Of a stretch of 64,000 bases of DNA, positions 53,010 through 62,811 are shown one piece after another; position 1 is the stretch's first letter, and each line of letters starts with the position of its first letter. The stretch covers positions 747,629-811,628 of the forward strand of contig CAVZQE010000018.1 in assembly GCA_963777325.1 (NCBI GenBank). Direction: 5' to 3'. The notes beneath the pieces were generated by a model. That model was not told the DNA's origin. It did not search any database and saw only the letters and a list, made by a program, of their open reading frames with translations. The stretch comes from JAFAXA01 sp963777325. Lineage in GTDB: Bacteria > Pseudomonadota > Alphaproteobacteria > Acetobacterales > Acetobacteraceae. The position numbers were made by a program, and so were the translations under genes.

Positions 53010-53483
53010 TTGATCCACTATCAATTGCGCTGCCAAGCCGGTCACGAGTTCGACGGATGGTTCCGGGATGCCGCCGGCTTCGAGCAGCAGACCGGGGCGC
53101 GGCTCCTCGCATGCCCAGCCTGCGGGGACAGGCAGGTCGCGCGCGCGCTCATGACCCCGTCCCTCGGCCGCAAGCGGGCGGACCCGGCGCCGCCGCCCTT
53201 GCCGGACCCAGCGCCTGCCGCCGGTTCCGGTCCTGCGGGGATTGCGACGGGAGGCGCGGTGCCCGATCACCTCCGAGCCATGCTCCAGAAGCTGCGCGCG
53301 GAAGTGGAGAAGACCTGCGACTACGTGGGGGGCGCGTTCGCCGAAGAGGCCCGCAGGATCCACCACGGCGAGGTCGAGCGGCGCGGCATCTACGGCGAAA
53401 CGACGCCGGACCAGGCCGAGGCGCTGGCCGACGAGGGGATCGAGATTTCCAGCATTCCCTGGGTCCGCCGGGCCGAGAGCTGA
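53010..53483 (+). CDS. DUF1178 family protein
   Basis: A 157-aa protein that opens with M-I-H-Y-Q-L-R-C-Q-A-G-H-E-F-D-G-W-F, a zinc-ribbon-like segment completed by ACPACGD. The family's conserved C-terminal half (CDYVGGAFAEEARRIHHGE, then RGIYGE) is present. TTG start at 53010. Function unknown; the gene usually accompanies grxC. Confidence 0.85.
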   Translation: MIHYQLRCQAGHEFDGWFRDAAGFEQQTGARLLACPACGDRQVARALMTPSLGRKRADPAPPPLPDPAPAAGSGPAGIATGGAVPDHLRAMLQKLRAEVEKTCDYVGGAFAEEARRIHHGEVERRGIYGETTPDQAEALADEGIEISSIPWVRRAES

Positions 53484-53501
53484 GCGTCCCGCCCTTGCGT
53501 A

Positions 53502-53939
53502 TCAGGGCAGTTCGTGGACGTGGATGCCGTCCAGTTCCGGCATGAGGACGACACTCTCCTGTTCGTTCGGATCCGTTCTCGCGATGAGCGCGACGCAAGG
53601 CTCCGTATCGCTAGGATTATAGGGAAGGTGCGGCATGTTCGCCGGGATGTAGAGGAAATCGCCCGGGCTGATGGTCATGTGCTCCGCGAGTTCCGGACCG
53701 TGCCACATGCATGACACCCCGCTCAGCCCGTAAATCGCGGTTTCATGCGCCGCGTGCTTGTGGGCGTGGGCGCGGCCGCGCGGCGGGATGGTGACGATCT
53801 GCATGTGGATCGCCTGGGCGCCGACGGCCTCCGCCGAAATGCCCGGCGTATATGTCAGTCCCTGCTTGCCGACGAAAGCCGGTCCAGCGGTGACAAGTCG
53901 GCAGGTGGTCGGGGGATTATGCTCCGGTGTCTGCGTCAT
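53502..53939 (-). CDS. Cupin-domain protein
   Basis: A 145-aa single-domain cupin. The metal-binding motif HAHKHAAHETAIYGLSG is followed by the second motif PGDFLYIPANMPHLPYN. I start it at the ATG at 53939 (GGAG nearby) rather than an upstream TTG. The small-molecule substrate cannot be told. It lies between the convergent DUF1178 gene and the antiporter gene upstream. Confidence 0.8.
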   Translation of the reverse strand: MTQTPEHNPPTTCRLVTAGPAFVGKQGLTYTPGISAEAVGAQAIHMQIVTIPPRGRAHAHKHAAHETAIYGLSGVSCMWHGPELAEHMTISPGDFLYIPANMPHLPYNPSDTEPCVALIARTDPNEQESVVLMPELDGIHVHELP

Positions 53940-53992
53940 GGCGAACTCCAAAATGCGGAGATCGGGAGCGGCTTAGCGGAGCCCCCCACCCC

Positions 53993-55663
53993 TTAAGCGG
54001 AATTGTCTTCATCGGTTGCAGCCGCTTCCGCCTGAGCCGCCTCGGGGTCTCCATCCATCCAATGACCGGTGGCGCTCTCGGCGGCGTGGCGGACGCGGGC
54101 GTCCTCGAGATCGAACTCGCGCTCGATGCGTCGGCGCGCCGCGTCGGTGATGCACTCCGCGTCATAGCGCCGGGCGAGGGATGCCCGTTCCGCAGCAAGG
54201 AGCTGGAGCTGTACGGCCGCGTCGTCCTGGACCGGGCTGCCGGGCAGGTTCTCATCCGCGGTGTCGGCGAACTGGGCGCGACGGTCGCGGTATCCGCGGC
54301 GGAGCGGTGTGACGATCGCGGCGGGCACACCCTCGCGCTCCAGCGTATCGAGCCGGTGCAGCGCCAATTCCACGCCCGCGATCCTGGCCGCCACCTCGCG
54401 ACGCTTGTTCTCCGCCGCTTCCGTCCGGCCGGCGCCGTCGAGGCCAAGCCAGGCGATCACCCGTGGCAAGACAGTGCCCTGGCCGACCAGGGTCACGATG
54501 ATGACGCAGAAGGTCGCGAACAGGATGAGGCCGCGTTCTGGGAACGGGTGGCCGTGCACCGCGACCGGGATCGACAGCGCGGCCGCGAGCGAGACCCCGC
54601 CACGTATGCCGGTGAACCCGATCAGAATCGGATACTGCCAGGGCGGCGCTGGATCTCGCGCGCGCAATCCGGGCCAACTCCAGCGCGGCAGATAGGTTGC
54701 GGGGAACACCCATATGAAGCGCACCGCAATCACCACGAGACAGGTGGTCAGACCGAACAGCAGCGGTTTCTGCCAGTGTTCGGAACCGTTCCCCTCCAGG
54801 ACGGTGCGTGCTTGCAGGCCTGTGAGGAGGAATACCACACCCTCGACCAGATGCACGACAAGGCCCCAGACGAAGTAGCCCTGCAGCCGCGTCGCGGGCG
54901 CAATGAAGCGCGAACCGTTCCAGCTTACGTAGAGGCCGGCCGCAACGGTCGCGAGGACGCCCGAGCCGCCCAGCGCGTGCGGCGGCCAGAATGCGACGTA
55001 CGGCGTCAGCAGCGAGAGAACTATCTCGACCTGCGGGTCATGCGCCCAGTGCCGTAGCCGCAGCACGGCCCAGCCTACCCCTATCCCCAACGCCAACTCG
55101 CCTACGACGATCAGGGCGAAGCTGCCGCCGGCTGCCGCGAACGAAAAGCCGTCGCCGGCGAGGGCGGCCACCGCGAAGCTGAACAGGATGAGGGCAGTCG
55201 CGTCGTTGACCAGGCCCTCGCCCTCGAGGATTGTGATCAGCCGCTCGGGCAATGCGAGACGCCGCGCGATCGCCATCGGCGCCACCGCATCGGGCGGCGA
55301 CACCACAGCGCCGAGCACGAAGCCGGCCGCCCAAGGCAGGCCGAGCAGCCAGTGACCGGCCGCCGCGACCGCCGCCGCCGTGAATAGCACGCACCCCACC
55401 GCGAGCAGCATGATCGGGCGAAGATTGGCTCGGAAGCCGCGCCAGCTCATGCCCACCCCGGAAGTGTAGAGTAGGGGCGGCAGAAACAGCAGCAGCACCA
55501 GCTCGGGATCGAGCGCTACACGCGGCAGTCCGGGCGCGAACGCAAGGCCGAAGCCCGCCAGCACGAGCACGATCGAGTGTGGCAGCCGCAGGCGACGCGC
55601 GGCCACCGCCGCACATGCGATGACCGCGACGAGAGCAAAGCCTATCGGGAGCGCGGCTTGCAT
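53993..55663 (-). CDS. Sodium/proton antiporter, CPA1 family
   Basis: A 556-aa membrane protein with about twelve hydrophobic segments in the first 410 residues. The family ion-binding motif is in GAVVSPPDAVAP, then EGEGLVNDATALILF and GFTGIRGGVSLAAALS. A 140-residue cytoplasmic C-terminal tail rich in Arg/Glu/Asp follows. Likely role is pH or sodium homeostasis. Divergent from nothing nearby; ubiG lies upstream on the same strand. Confidence 0.88.
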   Translation of the reverse strand: MQAALPIGFALVAVIACAAVAARRLRLPHSIVLVLAGFGLAFAPGLPRVALDPELVLLLFLPPLLYTSGVGMSWRGFRANLRPIMLLAVGCVLFTAAAVAAAGHWLLGLPWAAGFVLGAVVSPPDAVAPMAIARRLALPERLITILEGEGLVNDATALILFSFAVAALAGDGFSFAAAGGSFALIVVGELALGIGVGWAVLRLRHWAHDPQVEIVLSLLTPYVAFWPPHALGGSGVLATVAAGLYVSWNGSRFIAPATRLQGYFVWGLVVHLVEGVVFLLTGLQARTVLEGNGSEHWQKPLLFGLTTCLVVIAVRFIWVFPATYLPRWSWPGLRARDPAPPWQYPILIGFTGIRGGVSLAAALSIPVAVHGHPFPERGLILFATFCVIIVTLVGQGTVLPRVIAWLGLDGAGRTEAAENKRREVAARIAGVELALHRLDTLEREGVPAAIVTPLRRGYRDRRAQFADTADENLPGSPVQDDAAVQLQLLAAERASLARRYDAECITDAARRRIEREFDLEDARVRHAAESATGHWMDGDPEAAQAEAAATDEDNSA

Positions 55664-55712
55664 GACGGCGTTCGTGACCGAGGTCGCGGGCCTTCAGTTC
55701 GCGCCCATACTG

Positions 55713-56471
55713 TCAGGCGCCCCGCTCCGCCTCGACGATGTAGTTGACGGCGAGATCCCGGCCTGTACGCCAGCCGCCCCGCAGCGGGTCCGGCGTCAGC
55801 CCGGCGATATCCGTGATCCGGCATCCCGCTCCGCCGAGGCACTCGGCCAGTTCGTTCGGCGAAAGGAACTTCCGCCAATCGTGCGTTCCGACCGGCAGCC
55901 AGCGCAGCAGGTATTCCGCCCCGACCTTCGCCGCGAGGAAAGAGCGCGCCGTCCGGTTCAGCGTCGAGAGGAACAGCAGACCGCCGGGTTGCACCAGCCC
56001 GGCCAGCGTCCGCACGAAGGCGGCCGGATCAGACACATGCTCGATCACCTCGAGCGCGGTCACGACCCCGAATCCGCCTTCTCCCCTCGCCAGCAAATCT
56101 TCCGGCGCGCCGACGCCGTAGGTGAGGGCGAGCGTCTGCCCCGCCGCATGGGCGCGCGCCGCCTGGACTGCCCGCTCCGAGGCGTCGATGCCGAGCACGT
56201 CGAAGCCGCGCCGCGCCAGCGCCTCCGAGGCGAGCCCGGCCCCGCAGCCGACGTCCAGCAGCCGCACCGCGCCGCGCGGAACGCGCGCGCGGACGCGCCC
56301 GGCGATCCAGTGCACCCTGGCCGGGTTCATACGGTGCAACGGGCGCATCGGCCCGTCCGGGTTCCACCATTCGGCGGCCAGCGCGTCAAAGCGGCGGATT
56401 TCCGCCTCCTCGACCGAGCCAGCCGCCGTCGCCCGCCTGTCGCGTTCCAGCATTGAGTTGCCCAGGTCCAT
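55713..56471 (-). CDS. ubiG: Ubiquinone biosynthesis O-methyltransferase
   Basis: Catalyses both O-methylations in ubiquinone synthesis. The 252-aa protein has the diagnostic W-W-N-P-D-G-P-M-R-P-L-H-R-M-N-P-A-R opening. The SAM motif is LLDVGCGAGLASEALA, and the A-L-E-V-I-E-H-V and LFLSTLNRT motifs follow. The start could be 56471 or an in-frame ATG at 56453; neither has a clear ribosome site. Divergent from lysC, 99 bases apart, the usual pairing. Confidence 0.93.
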   Translation of the reverse strand: MDLGNSMLERDRRATAAGSVEEAEIRRFDALAAEWWNPDGPMRPLHRMNPARVHWIAGRVRARVPRGAVRLLDVGCGAGLASEALARRGFDVLGIDASERAVQAARAHAAGQTLALTYGVGAPEDLLARGEGGFGVVTALEVIEHVSDPAAFVRTLAGLVQPGGLLFLSTLNRTARSFLAAKVGAEYLLRWLPVGTHDWRKFLSPNELAECLGGAGCRITDIAGLTPDPLRGGWRTGRDLAVNYIVEAERGA

Positions 56472-56570
56472 CACGGTCAGTATGTGTGCCGCATCCGCGA
56501 GGGACGCAATCCTCCGGCGGCCCTCGCCATCCCCGGGGCTCGTGGCAGGGGATGAAGCGCCTGGAATGAC

Positions 56571-57803
56571 ATGGCCCGTATCGTTATGAAGTTCGGCGGC
56601 ACCTCGGTCGCCGATCTCGACCGGGTCCGCAAGGTGGCGGCCCGCGTCAAGCGCGAGGTCGATGCGGGCAACGAGGTCGCCGTCGTCGTATCGGCGATGG
56701 CCGGCGCCACCAACCAGCTGGTCGCCTGGTGCCAGGCGCTGTCGTCGCTGCACGACGCCCGCGAATACGACACGGTCGTCTCGACCGGCGAGCAGGTCAC
56801 CGTCGGCCTGCTCGCGATCGCCCTGCAGGAGATCGGCGTTGAGGCGCGGTCGTGGCAAGGATGGCAGCTCCCGATCCGGACCGACAACGCCCACGGACGC
56901 GCGCGCATGCTGTCCGTCGAAGGCGGGGAACTGGTCCGCCGCATGCAGGCGGGGCAGGTCGCCGTGGTCGCCGGGTTCCAGGGGGTCGGGCCGGACAACC
57001 GCGTCACGACCCTTGGCCGGGGCGGCTCCGACACGTCCGCCGTTGCGCTGGCCGCTGCGGTGCGGGCGGATCGCTGCGACATCTACACGGACGTGGATGG
57101 AGTGTATACAACCGACCCGCGCATCGTCCCCCGCGCCCGCAAGCTCGATAAGGTCGCGTATGAGGAGATGCTGGAACTCGCCTCCGTCGGCGCCAAGGTG
57201 TTGCAGACCCGCAGCGTCGAATTGGCGATGAACGAACGGGTGCGGGTGCGGGTGCTGTCGAGCTTCGTCGATGCGCCGGACACGGCCCGGACCGGCACGC
57301 TTGTGGTGGATGAGGACGAGATCGTGGAAAAGGAAGTCGTAACCGGGATCGCCTATTCCCGGGACGAGGCGAAGGTGACGGTGCGCAAGATCGCCGACCG
57401 GCCTGGTATCGCCGCCTCCATCTTCGGCGTGCTGGCGGCGGAGAACGTCAACGTGGACATGATCGTGCAGAACGTCTCGGCCGAAGGACTGACCGACATG
57501 ACCTTCACGGTCGGCCGCGCGGATTTGCCGCGCGCGCGGGCGATCCTTGAGGGCGCCAGGCCGCAGATCGGGTTTGCCGAGATCTTGACGGATCCGAACG
57601 TGGCGAAGATCAGCGTCGTCGGCGTCGGCATGCGCAGCCACGCGGGCGTCGCCGGGACGATGTTCCGGGCGCTCGCGGACAAGGCGATCAACATCGAGGT
57701 GATCTCCACGAGCGAGATCAAGGTGAGCGTGCTGGTCGCCGCCGACTACACGGAGCTCGCCGTGAGGGCGCTGCATACGGCGTATGGCCTCGATGCCGCC
57801 TGA
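56571..57803 (+). CDS. lysC: Aspartate kinase
   Basis: First step of lysine, threonine and methionine synthesis. The 410-aa protein opens with MARIVMKFGGTSVADLDRV and has the VVSAMAGATNQL and GRGGSDTSAVALAAA nucleotide/substrate motifs. Two C-terminal ACT domains (from about residue 265) bind the feedback inhibitor lysine and/or threonine. Its last 20 bases overlap the following gene. Confidence 0.96.
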   Translation: MARIVMKFGGTSVADLDRVRKVAARVKREVDAGNEVAVVVSAMAGATNQLVAWCQALSSLHDAREYDTVVSTGEQVTVGLLAIALQEIGVEARSWQGWQLPIRTDNAHGRARMLSVEGGELVRRMQAGQVAVVAGFQGVGPDNRVTTLGRGGSDTSAVALAAAVRADRCDIYTDVDGVYTTDPRIVPRARKLDKVAYEEMLELASVGAKVLQTRSVELAMNERVRVRVLSSFVDAPDTARTGTLVVDEDEIVEKEVVTGIAYSRDEAKVTVRKIADRPGIAASIFGVLAAENVNVDMIVQNVSAEGLTDMTFTVGRADLPRARAILEGARPQIGFAEILTDPNVAKISVVGVGMRSHAGVAGTMFRALADKAINIEVISTSEIKVSVLVAADYTELAVRALHTAYGLDAA

Positions 57804-58870
57804 CATCGCCAGCCCCGACCGGGACGTGATCGCGGCCCGCGCCGCGCTCGATCGCTTGTGGGCGCGCGGCACGGACTTCCTCGGCTGCGAGGTCGCGATC
57901 CTGGGCGGCGCGATGAGTTGGGTGAGCGAGCGCCACCTCGTCTCCGCCATCTCCAATGCCGGCGGGTTCGGCGTCATCGCCTGCGGCTCGATGATGCCCG
58001 ATCGGCTCGCGGAGGAGGTCGCCGCCACCCAGGCGCTGACCGACCGGCCGTTCGGGGTCAATCTCATCACCATGCACCCGGCGCTGGACGATCTGATCCG
58101 GGTGTGCCTGGAGCTGAAAGTCGGTCATGTCGTGCTCGCGGGCGGCATTCCGCCGGGCGGGGCGGTGCGGGCGGTGAAGGATGGGGGCGCGAGGCTGATC
58201 GCCTTCGCCCCGGCGCTGGTTCTCGCCAAGCGCCTGATGCGCTCGGGGGTCGACGCGCTGGTGATCGAGGGGTCCGAGGCGGGCGGGCATATTGGCCCCG
58301 TCTCTCTGACCGTGCTCGGCCAGGAGATCCTGCCGCATGTTCACGACGTGCCGGTATTCGTCGCGGGCGGCCTCGGCCGGGGCGAGGCGATCCTCTCCTA
58401 TCTGGAGATGGGCGCTTCGGGCGCGCAGCTCGGCACTTTGTTCGCCGCCGCCACCGAGTTCGATCGCGCATCCGCGATTCAAGCAGGCGTTCTGCCGCGC
58501 GGCCGCGCGGGACGCGCTGCCTTCGGTGCAGCTCGACGAGCGGTTCCCGGTCATTCCGGTGCGCGGCCTCGTCAATGAGGGCACCCGGCGCTTTCTCGAC
58601 CACCAGGCCGTCACGTTGCGGCGGTTCCAGTCCGGCGAGCTGACCAAGGACGCGGCGCAGCTCGAAATCGAGCATTTCTGGGCGGGCGCGCTGCGCCGCG
58701 CGGTCATCGACGGCGATATCGAGACCGGATCGGTGATGGCCGGGCAGTCGGTCGGGCTCGTCGCGCGCGAGCAGCCGGTGACCGCGATCATCGCCGAGGT
58801 GGTCGGACAGGCGGTCGCGAGCCTCGCCGCCCGCGCCCGGCGCACGCGGCCAGCCGTTCCCCTTGCCTGA
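57784..58870 (+). CDS. Nitronate monooxygenase-family flavin oxidoreductase (one-base frameshift)
   Basis: FMN-binding TIM barrel related to nitronate monooxygenase and FabK. The first frame carries GAMSWVSERHLVSAISNAGGFG and the key EGSEAGGHIGPVS, ending LGTLFAAATE. The conserved end, (S)IAHPRFKQAF, then LPSVQLDERFPVIPVRGLVNEGTRRF and IEHFWAGALRRAVIDGD, is in another frame. Deleting one T at 58459-58460 joins them into a full-length protein of about 361 aa. As written, the first frame stops at 58578. Start overlaps lysC. Confidence 0.75.
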
Positions 58871-58877
58871 GGCCCCC

Positions 58878-61115
58878 GTGACGCAAGCGCGCCGCCTGCT
58901 GGCCCGCCTGCGCATGATGCTGGCGCAGGGCAGCACGACGCTCCCGGAACTCGTTCGCGTCATCGGAACGGAGTTCGGGGCCGAGGCGTGCTCGGTCTAC
59001 GCCATGCGCCCCGGCGAAATCCTGGAGCTGGTCGCGACCGAGGGCTTGCGGCCGACCGCGATCGGTCAGACGCGCCTGCGCGTGGGCGAGGGCATCACCG
59101 GCCTCTGCGCCGCGACCGGCAAGGTGCTCAACCTGCCCGACGCCCAGGCGCATCCGGGCTTCGCCTACCGTTCCGAGACCGGCGAGGAGAACTACGCCGC
59201 CATGCTGGCGGTACCCGTGCGGCGGGCCGGGCGCACGCTGGGCATCGTGTCCGTCCAGAACCGGGACAACCGGCTCTATACGGACGAGGAGGTGGACGTC
59301 CTCGAAACGGTCGCGATGCTGCTCGCCGAGATCCTTGCCGCCGCCGGCGCGACCGACGGCGCGGAGGAAGGCCTGGCGTCCACCCTGCCGCGGGTGTTCT
59401 CGGCCAAGATCCTGGCACCCGGGATTGCGATCGGATCGGTCGTGTTGCGCGGTGGTCAGCTTCCGCCGCGTCGCTTCCTGGCGGACGATCCGGACGCCGA
59501 ACTCGTGCGCTTGCAGGATGCGGTCGAGCGCATGCGACAGGGGCTGCGGGAGCTGCTCGACGAACGCAATCCGCTGCGGGACGTGGACGAGGGGCCGGAC
59601 GCCTCCGCCTCCCGCGAGGTGCTGGAAGCCTACAAGCTGATCGCGACCGATGCCGGGTGGCTGCGGCGGGTCACGTCCGTCATCCGCTCCGGCCTGAGCG
59701 CGGAGGCCGCCGTGCAGCGCGTCGTCGGCGAGTTCCGCGACCGGATGCGCCGCATTCCCGATCCGTATCTGCGCGAACGGCTCTCCGATCTCGAGGATCT
59801 CGGCGGGCGGCTGCTGTCGGCGCTCGCCGGCGATCACGCCACCTCGCCGATCGAGCCCGGGTCGATCCTGCTCGCGCGGCGGCTCGGGCCGGCCGAACTC
59901 CTGGGCTGGCATGCGCGCGGGGTCGGCGGCATTGTGATCGAGGAAGGCAGCCCGGCCGGGCACGCAGCCATCCTCGCGCGCGCGCTCGGCATCGCGGCGC
60001 TCAGCGGAGCGCGCGGCGTCGTCGATGCAGCGGGCGAGGCCGACTTCGCCGTGCTGGACGCGGACGAGGGCGTGTTGCTGCTCCGGCCCGAGGCGGAGGT
60101 GAGGGAGAGCTATCTCCAGGCTCTTGAGACCCGCTCCGAGCAGCAGGCGGGCTGGGCGGCGTTGCGCTTGCGTCCGGCGGAGACGGCGGACGGTTCCCGT
60201 ATCCGGCTGATGCTGAACGTGGGCCTCGCCCTCGAGCTCGACCAGCTCGACGCGACGGGGGCGGACGGCATCGGCCTGTTCAGGACCGAGATCGCGATGC
60301 TCGCGCGCGGCGCCATCACCGACCTCGCCGAGCAGGCCGCGGTCTATTCGCGGGTGCTGGACGCGGCAGGCGACAGGCCGGTGCTGTTCCGCACGCTCGA
60401 TCTCGGGGGCGACAAGGTGCTGCCCGGGGTCGAGCTGGAGGGAGAGAACCCGGCGCTGGGCTGGCGGTCGATCCGCGTCGGCCTGGACCGGCCCTCGCTG
60501 ATGCGGCGGCAGTTACGGGCGCTCCTGCTGGCGGCGGACGGGCGCGAATTGTCGGTCATGTTCCCGATGATCGCGACGGTCGCCGAACTGCGTGCGGCGC
60601 GCGCGCTGCTGCTGTCCGAGGCGGGCCGGGTGCCGCGGGCGCCCGCGCGGCTACTGATCGGCACCATGCTGGAGGTGCCGGCACTGATGTGGCAGCTCCG
60701 CGAACTCCTGCCGCTGGTCGATTTCGTCTCGGTGGGCTCGAACGACCTGATGCAGTTCCTGTTCGCCGCCGACCGCAGCGCCCCCACGCTGTCCGGGCGC
60801 TACGACCTGCTCTCGCCCGCCGTGTTCAATGTGCTGGAGCACCTGTTGCGTGAGGCCGGGGAGGCGAACGTCCCGGTCTCGTTCTGTGGCGACGCGGCCT
60901 CGCGGCCGTTAGAGGCGATCGCGCTTGCGGGTGTCGGGCTTACCACGCTCTCCATGCCATCGACCGGCATCCTGCCGGTGAAGGCGGCGCTCGCGGCGCT
61001 CGACCTGACCGCGTTCCGCTCGGTGCTGCGGGTACTGCGCCAGAACGCTGCTGGCGTCGCCAGCCTGCGCAAGCCGATCGCGGCCTGGGCGCGGGAACAC
61101 GGGCTGGTGACGTAG
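58878..61115 (+). CDS. ptsP: Phosphoenolpyruvate-protein phosphotransferase, nitrogen PTS (EI-Ntr)
   Basis: Autophosphorylates from PEP and passes phosphate to NPr in the regulatory nitrogen PTS. The protein is about 745 aa. A GAF domain (about 15-160) is followed by the EI domains. The phospho-accepting His lies in GSPAGHAAILARALG (Ala-Gly replaces the more usual Thr-Ser before His). The PEP-binding barrel shows GIGLFRTEI, LDLGGDK and S-V-G-S-N-D-L. I prefer the GTG at 58878 with GAGG upstream; a TTG at 58863 is also in frame. Confidence 0.93.
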   Translation: MTQARRLLARLRMMLAQGSTTLPELVRVIGTEFGAEACSVYAMRPGEILELVATEGLRPTAIGQTRLRVGEGITGLCAATGKVLNLPDAQAHPGFAYRSETGEENYAAMLAVPVRRAGRTLGIVSVQNRDNRLYTDEEVDVLETVAMLLAEILAAAGATDGAEEGLASTLPRVFSAKILAPGIAIGSVVLRGGQLPPRRFLADDPDAELVRLQDAVERMRQGLRELLDERNPLRDVDEGPDASASREVLEAYKLIATDAGWLRRVTSVIRSGLSAEAAVQRVVGEFRDRMRRIPDPYLRERLSDLEDLGGRLLSALAGDHATSPIEPGSILLARRLGPAELLGWHARGVGGIVIEEGSPAGHAAILARALGIAALSGARGVVDAAGEADFAVLDADEGVLLLRPEAEVRESYLQALETRSEQQAGWAALRLRPAETADGSRIRLMLNVGLALELDQLDATGADGIGLFRTEIAMLARGAITDLAEQAAVYSRVLDAAGDRPVLFRTLDLGGDKVLPGVELEGENPALGWRSIRVGLDRPSLMRRQLRALLLAADGRELSVMFPMIATVAELRAARALLLSEAGRVPRAPARLLIGTMLEVPALMWQLRELLPLVDFVSVGSNDLMQFLFAADRSAPTLSGRYDLLSPAVFNVLEHLLREAGEANVPVSFCGDAASRPLEAIALAGVGLTTLSMPSTGILPVKAALAALDLTAFRSVLRVLRQNAAGVASLRKPIAAWAREHGLVT

Positions 61116-61760
61116 GGCGTGTAAGCCCGTCGGCCGGTAAACCGCCACGCCCGCACCGCGCGCGCCGTGACGCAGACAAGGTTCCCTCCGCCCTTGGTGT
61201 CAGCACGGCGCGGCGGGAGATCGTCATTGTGGCGGTTCTGCGCAACTGGTTGCAAGCGCAGCCATTTCGCCAAGTCTTGTCAGACGCCGAGCGGCAGCAC
61301 GGTGCGCCTCCAGGAGCTGTTCACCCGAGAGATGCCGGCGTAGTAGGCGAAGAACGCGGAGGCGAGCAGGACCAGGAGCCGATCGATGCGATCGTCCGGC
61401 AGGCGAGAGACAATGGGACCGCCCTGGTAGGTCGGCCCTCAGTGAATGCTGATGTCGTGCTTGCAGGATCGCTGCGTATTGAAAAAGGGCTTCGAAAAGA
61501 TCGCGTTAATGCCCGTATTTCGGGGCGAGCACGACGGCAGTGGCGTGTCCACGCGATCCGCTGCCTCCTCCGTATCAATCGCAATACGGGTGACGTGGAT
61601 TGCAAACCGTTGCAGTACGAAAACTGTCGCACTATAACTGTCCTCAACAAAGCGCTTGCGTATCCTACCCTCGGGTAAGCTTGGCGCCTGCGCAGCGCGA
61701 TCGGGTGCGACATCGGCCGCGCTTGGCGATCAAGGACAGGTTACAGACGGAACTCGGGCG
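61116..61760. other. 645-base region with a possible gene fragment and the rodZ-like promoter
   Basis: No complete gene. On the - strand 61280-61438 is open and reads like the end of a membrane protein (LLVLLASAFFAYYAGISRV, then S-W-R-R-T-V-L-P-L-G-V and stop). It has no start codon and an in-frame stop directly upstream, so it looks like a gene remnant. Bases 61440-61670 are noticeably richer in A+T than the backbone and contain the promoter listed separately. Confidence 0.35.
61610..61638 (+). promoter_or_regulatory. Probable sigma-70 promoter of the rodZ-like-ispG unit
   Basis: TTGCAG (61610-61615) and TATAAC (61633-61638) with an ideal 17-base spacer, in AT-rich DNA 120 bases ahead of the next start codon. 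Confidence 0.5.
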
Positions 61761-62735
61761 ATGCCGTCGGACATGCTGGAAGAGAGCGGGGCGAATGAGC
61801 TCGGAGAGGAGCTCAGGGCCGCGCGCTTGCGGCTGGGATGGACGGTTGCCGACGTTGCCGCCGCGTTCCGCATCCGGCCCTCTTATCTGGAGGCGCTTGA
61901 AGGAGGAAACCCCTCCGAACTTCCGGCCGCCGACGAGGCGCTCGGGTACCTGCGCACCTATGCCGCGGCGCTCGGTCTCGATCCCTGGGAGATGGCGTTC
62001 CGCTTCAAGGCCGAGGCGCCCGAGGTGATGGAACCGGAGCTGGAGCTGACCTCTCCCGTTCCGGTCCGAAAGCACCGAAGCCGGGCGAGGGCCGTCGTGG
62101 TGGCCGGGCTGGCGCTGTCCGTCTGTGCCGGCGCCGCCGCCGGCGGATACGCGGTGTCGGGTCGGAACTGGTGGCCGGCGAAGACCGTGCCGCTGGCGTC
62201 CGGCCGGCAAGCGCCCGTCGTGCCGCTTGCTCCCCACACCTTGCCGGCCGCCGCTTCTCCCGCGTCACCCGGTCCGGCCGCACAGGCCGCGCAGGCCGGC
62301 ATGTCCGGAATGTCGGCCTCCGTTCCGCCGGGTCCGGCTCCCGCAACCCCCGGGCTTCCGCGCGCGGATGTCGTGGACGCGATCTCCCACTCTCCGGTCG
62401 TCTCGCAGGAGTGGCGGCTCGTGCTGCGCGCCAAGGCCAACTCCTGGGTGCAGGTGCGGGTGCGCAGCGGCCAGGTGCTGCTGAGCCGGACTTTGCGCGC
62501 CGGCGAGGAGTGGCCGGTGCCGCCGGACCCTGACCTTCTGCTCTCGACGGGCAATGCGGGCGGCACCGAACTCGTGGTGGACGGGGTGGCCGCGCCCCCG
62601 ATCGGCAATCCGGGCGCGATCCGGCGCGACCTGCCGCTGAATCCGGACGCGATCCGGGACGGCAAGTTGCCTGCCCAGATGCAAGCCGCGTCCGCCGCAC
62701 GGCCGCCCGGCGCGCGAGCCACTTCCCCACAATAG
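61761..62735 (+). CDS. RodZ-like helix-turn-helix membrane protein
   Basis: A 324-aa protein. A cytoplasmic RodZ-type HTH lies at about residues 12-85 (LRAARLRLGWTVADVAAAFRI and YLEALEGG). One membrane segment follows at about 112-135, then a Pro/Ala-rich periplasmic linker and a C-terminal DUF4115 domain (SWVQVRVRSGQVLLSRTLRAG, about 235-290). RodZ links MreB to wall synthesis. Position immediately before ispG is usual in alphaproteobacteria. Confidence 0.85.
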   Translation: MPSDMLEESGANELGEELRAARLRLGWTVADVAAAFRIRPSYLEALEGGNPSELPAADEALGYLRTYAAALGLDPWEMAFRFKAEAPEVMEPELELTSPVPVRKHRSRARAVVVAGLALSVCAGAAAGGYAVSGRNWWPAKTVPLASGRQAPVVPLAPHTLPAAASPASPGPAAQAAQAGMSGMSASVPPGPAPATPGLPRADVVDAISHSPVVSQEWRLVLRAKANSWVQVRVRSGQVLLSRTLRAGEEWPVPPDPDLLLSTGNAGGTELVVDGVAAPPIGNPGAIRRDLPLNPDAIRDGKLPAQMQAASAARPPGARATSPQ

Positions 62736-62811
62736 GGCAGTACGGGCTATAAGCGGGCGTCGCGGCTGCCTATATCCCGCATTCCGGCGCCCGTAACTGG
62801 CAGAGAACCCG

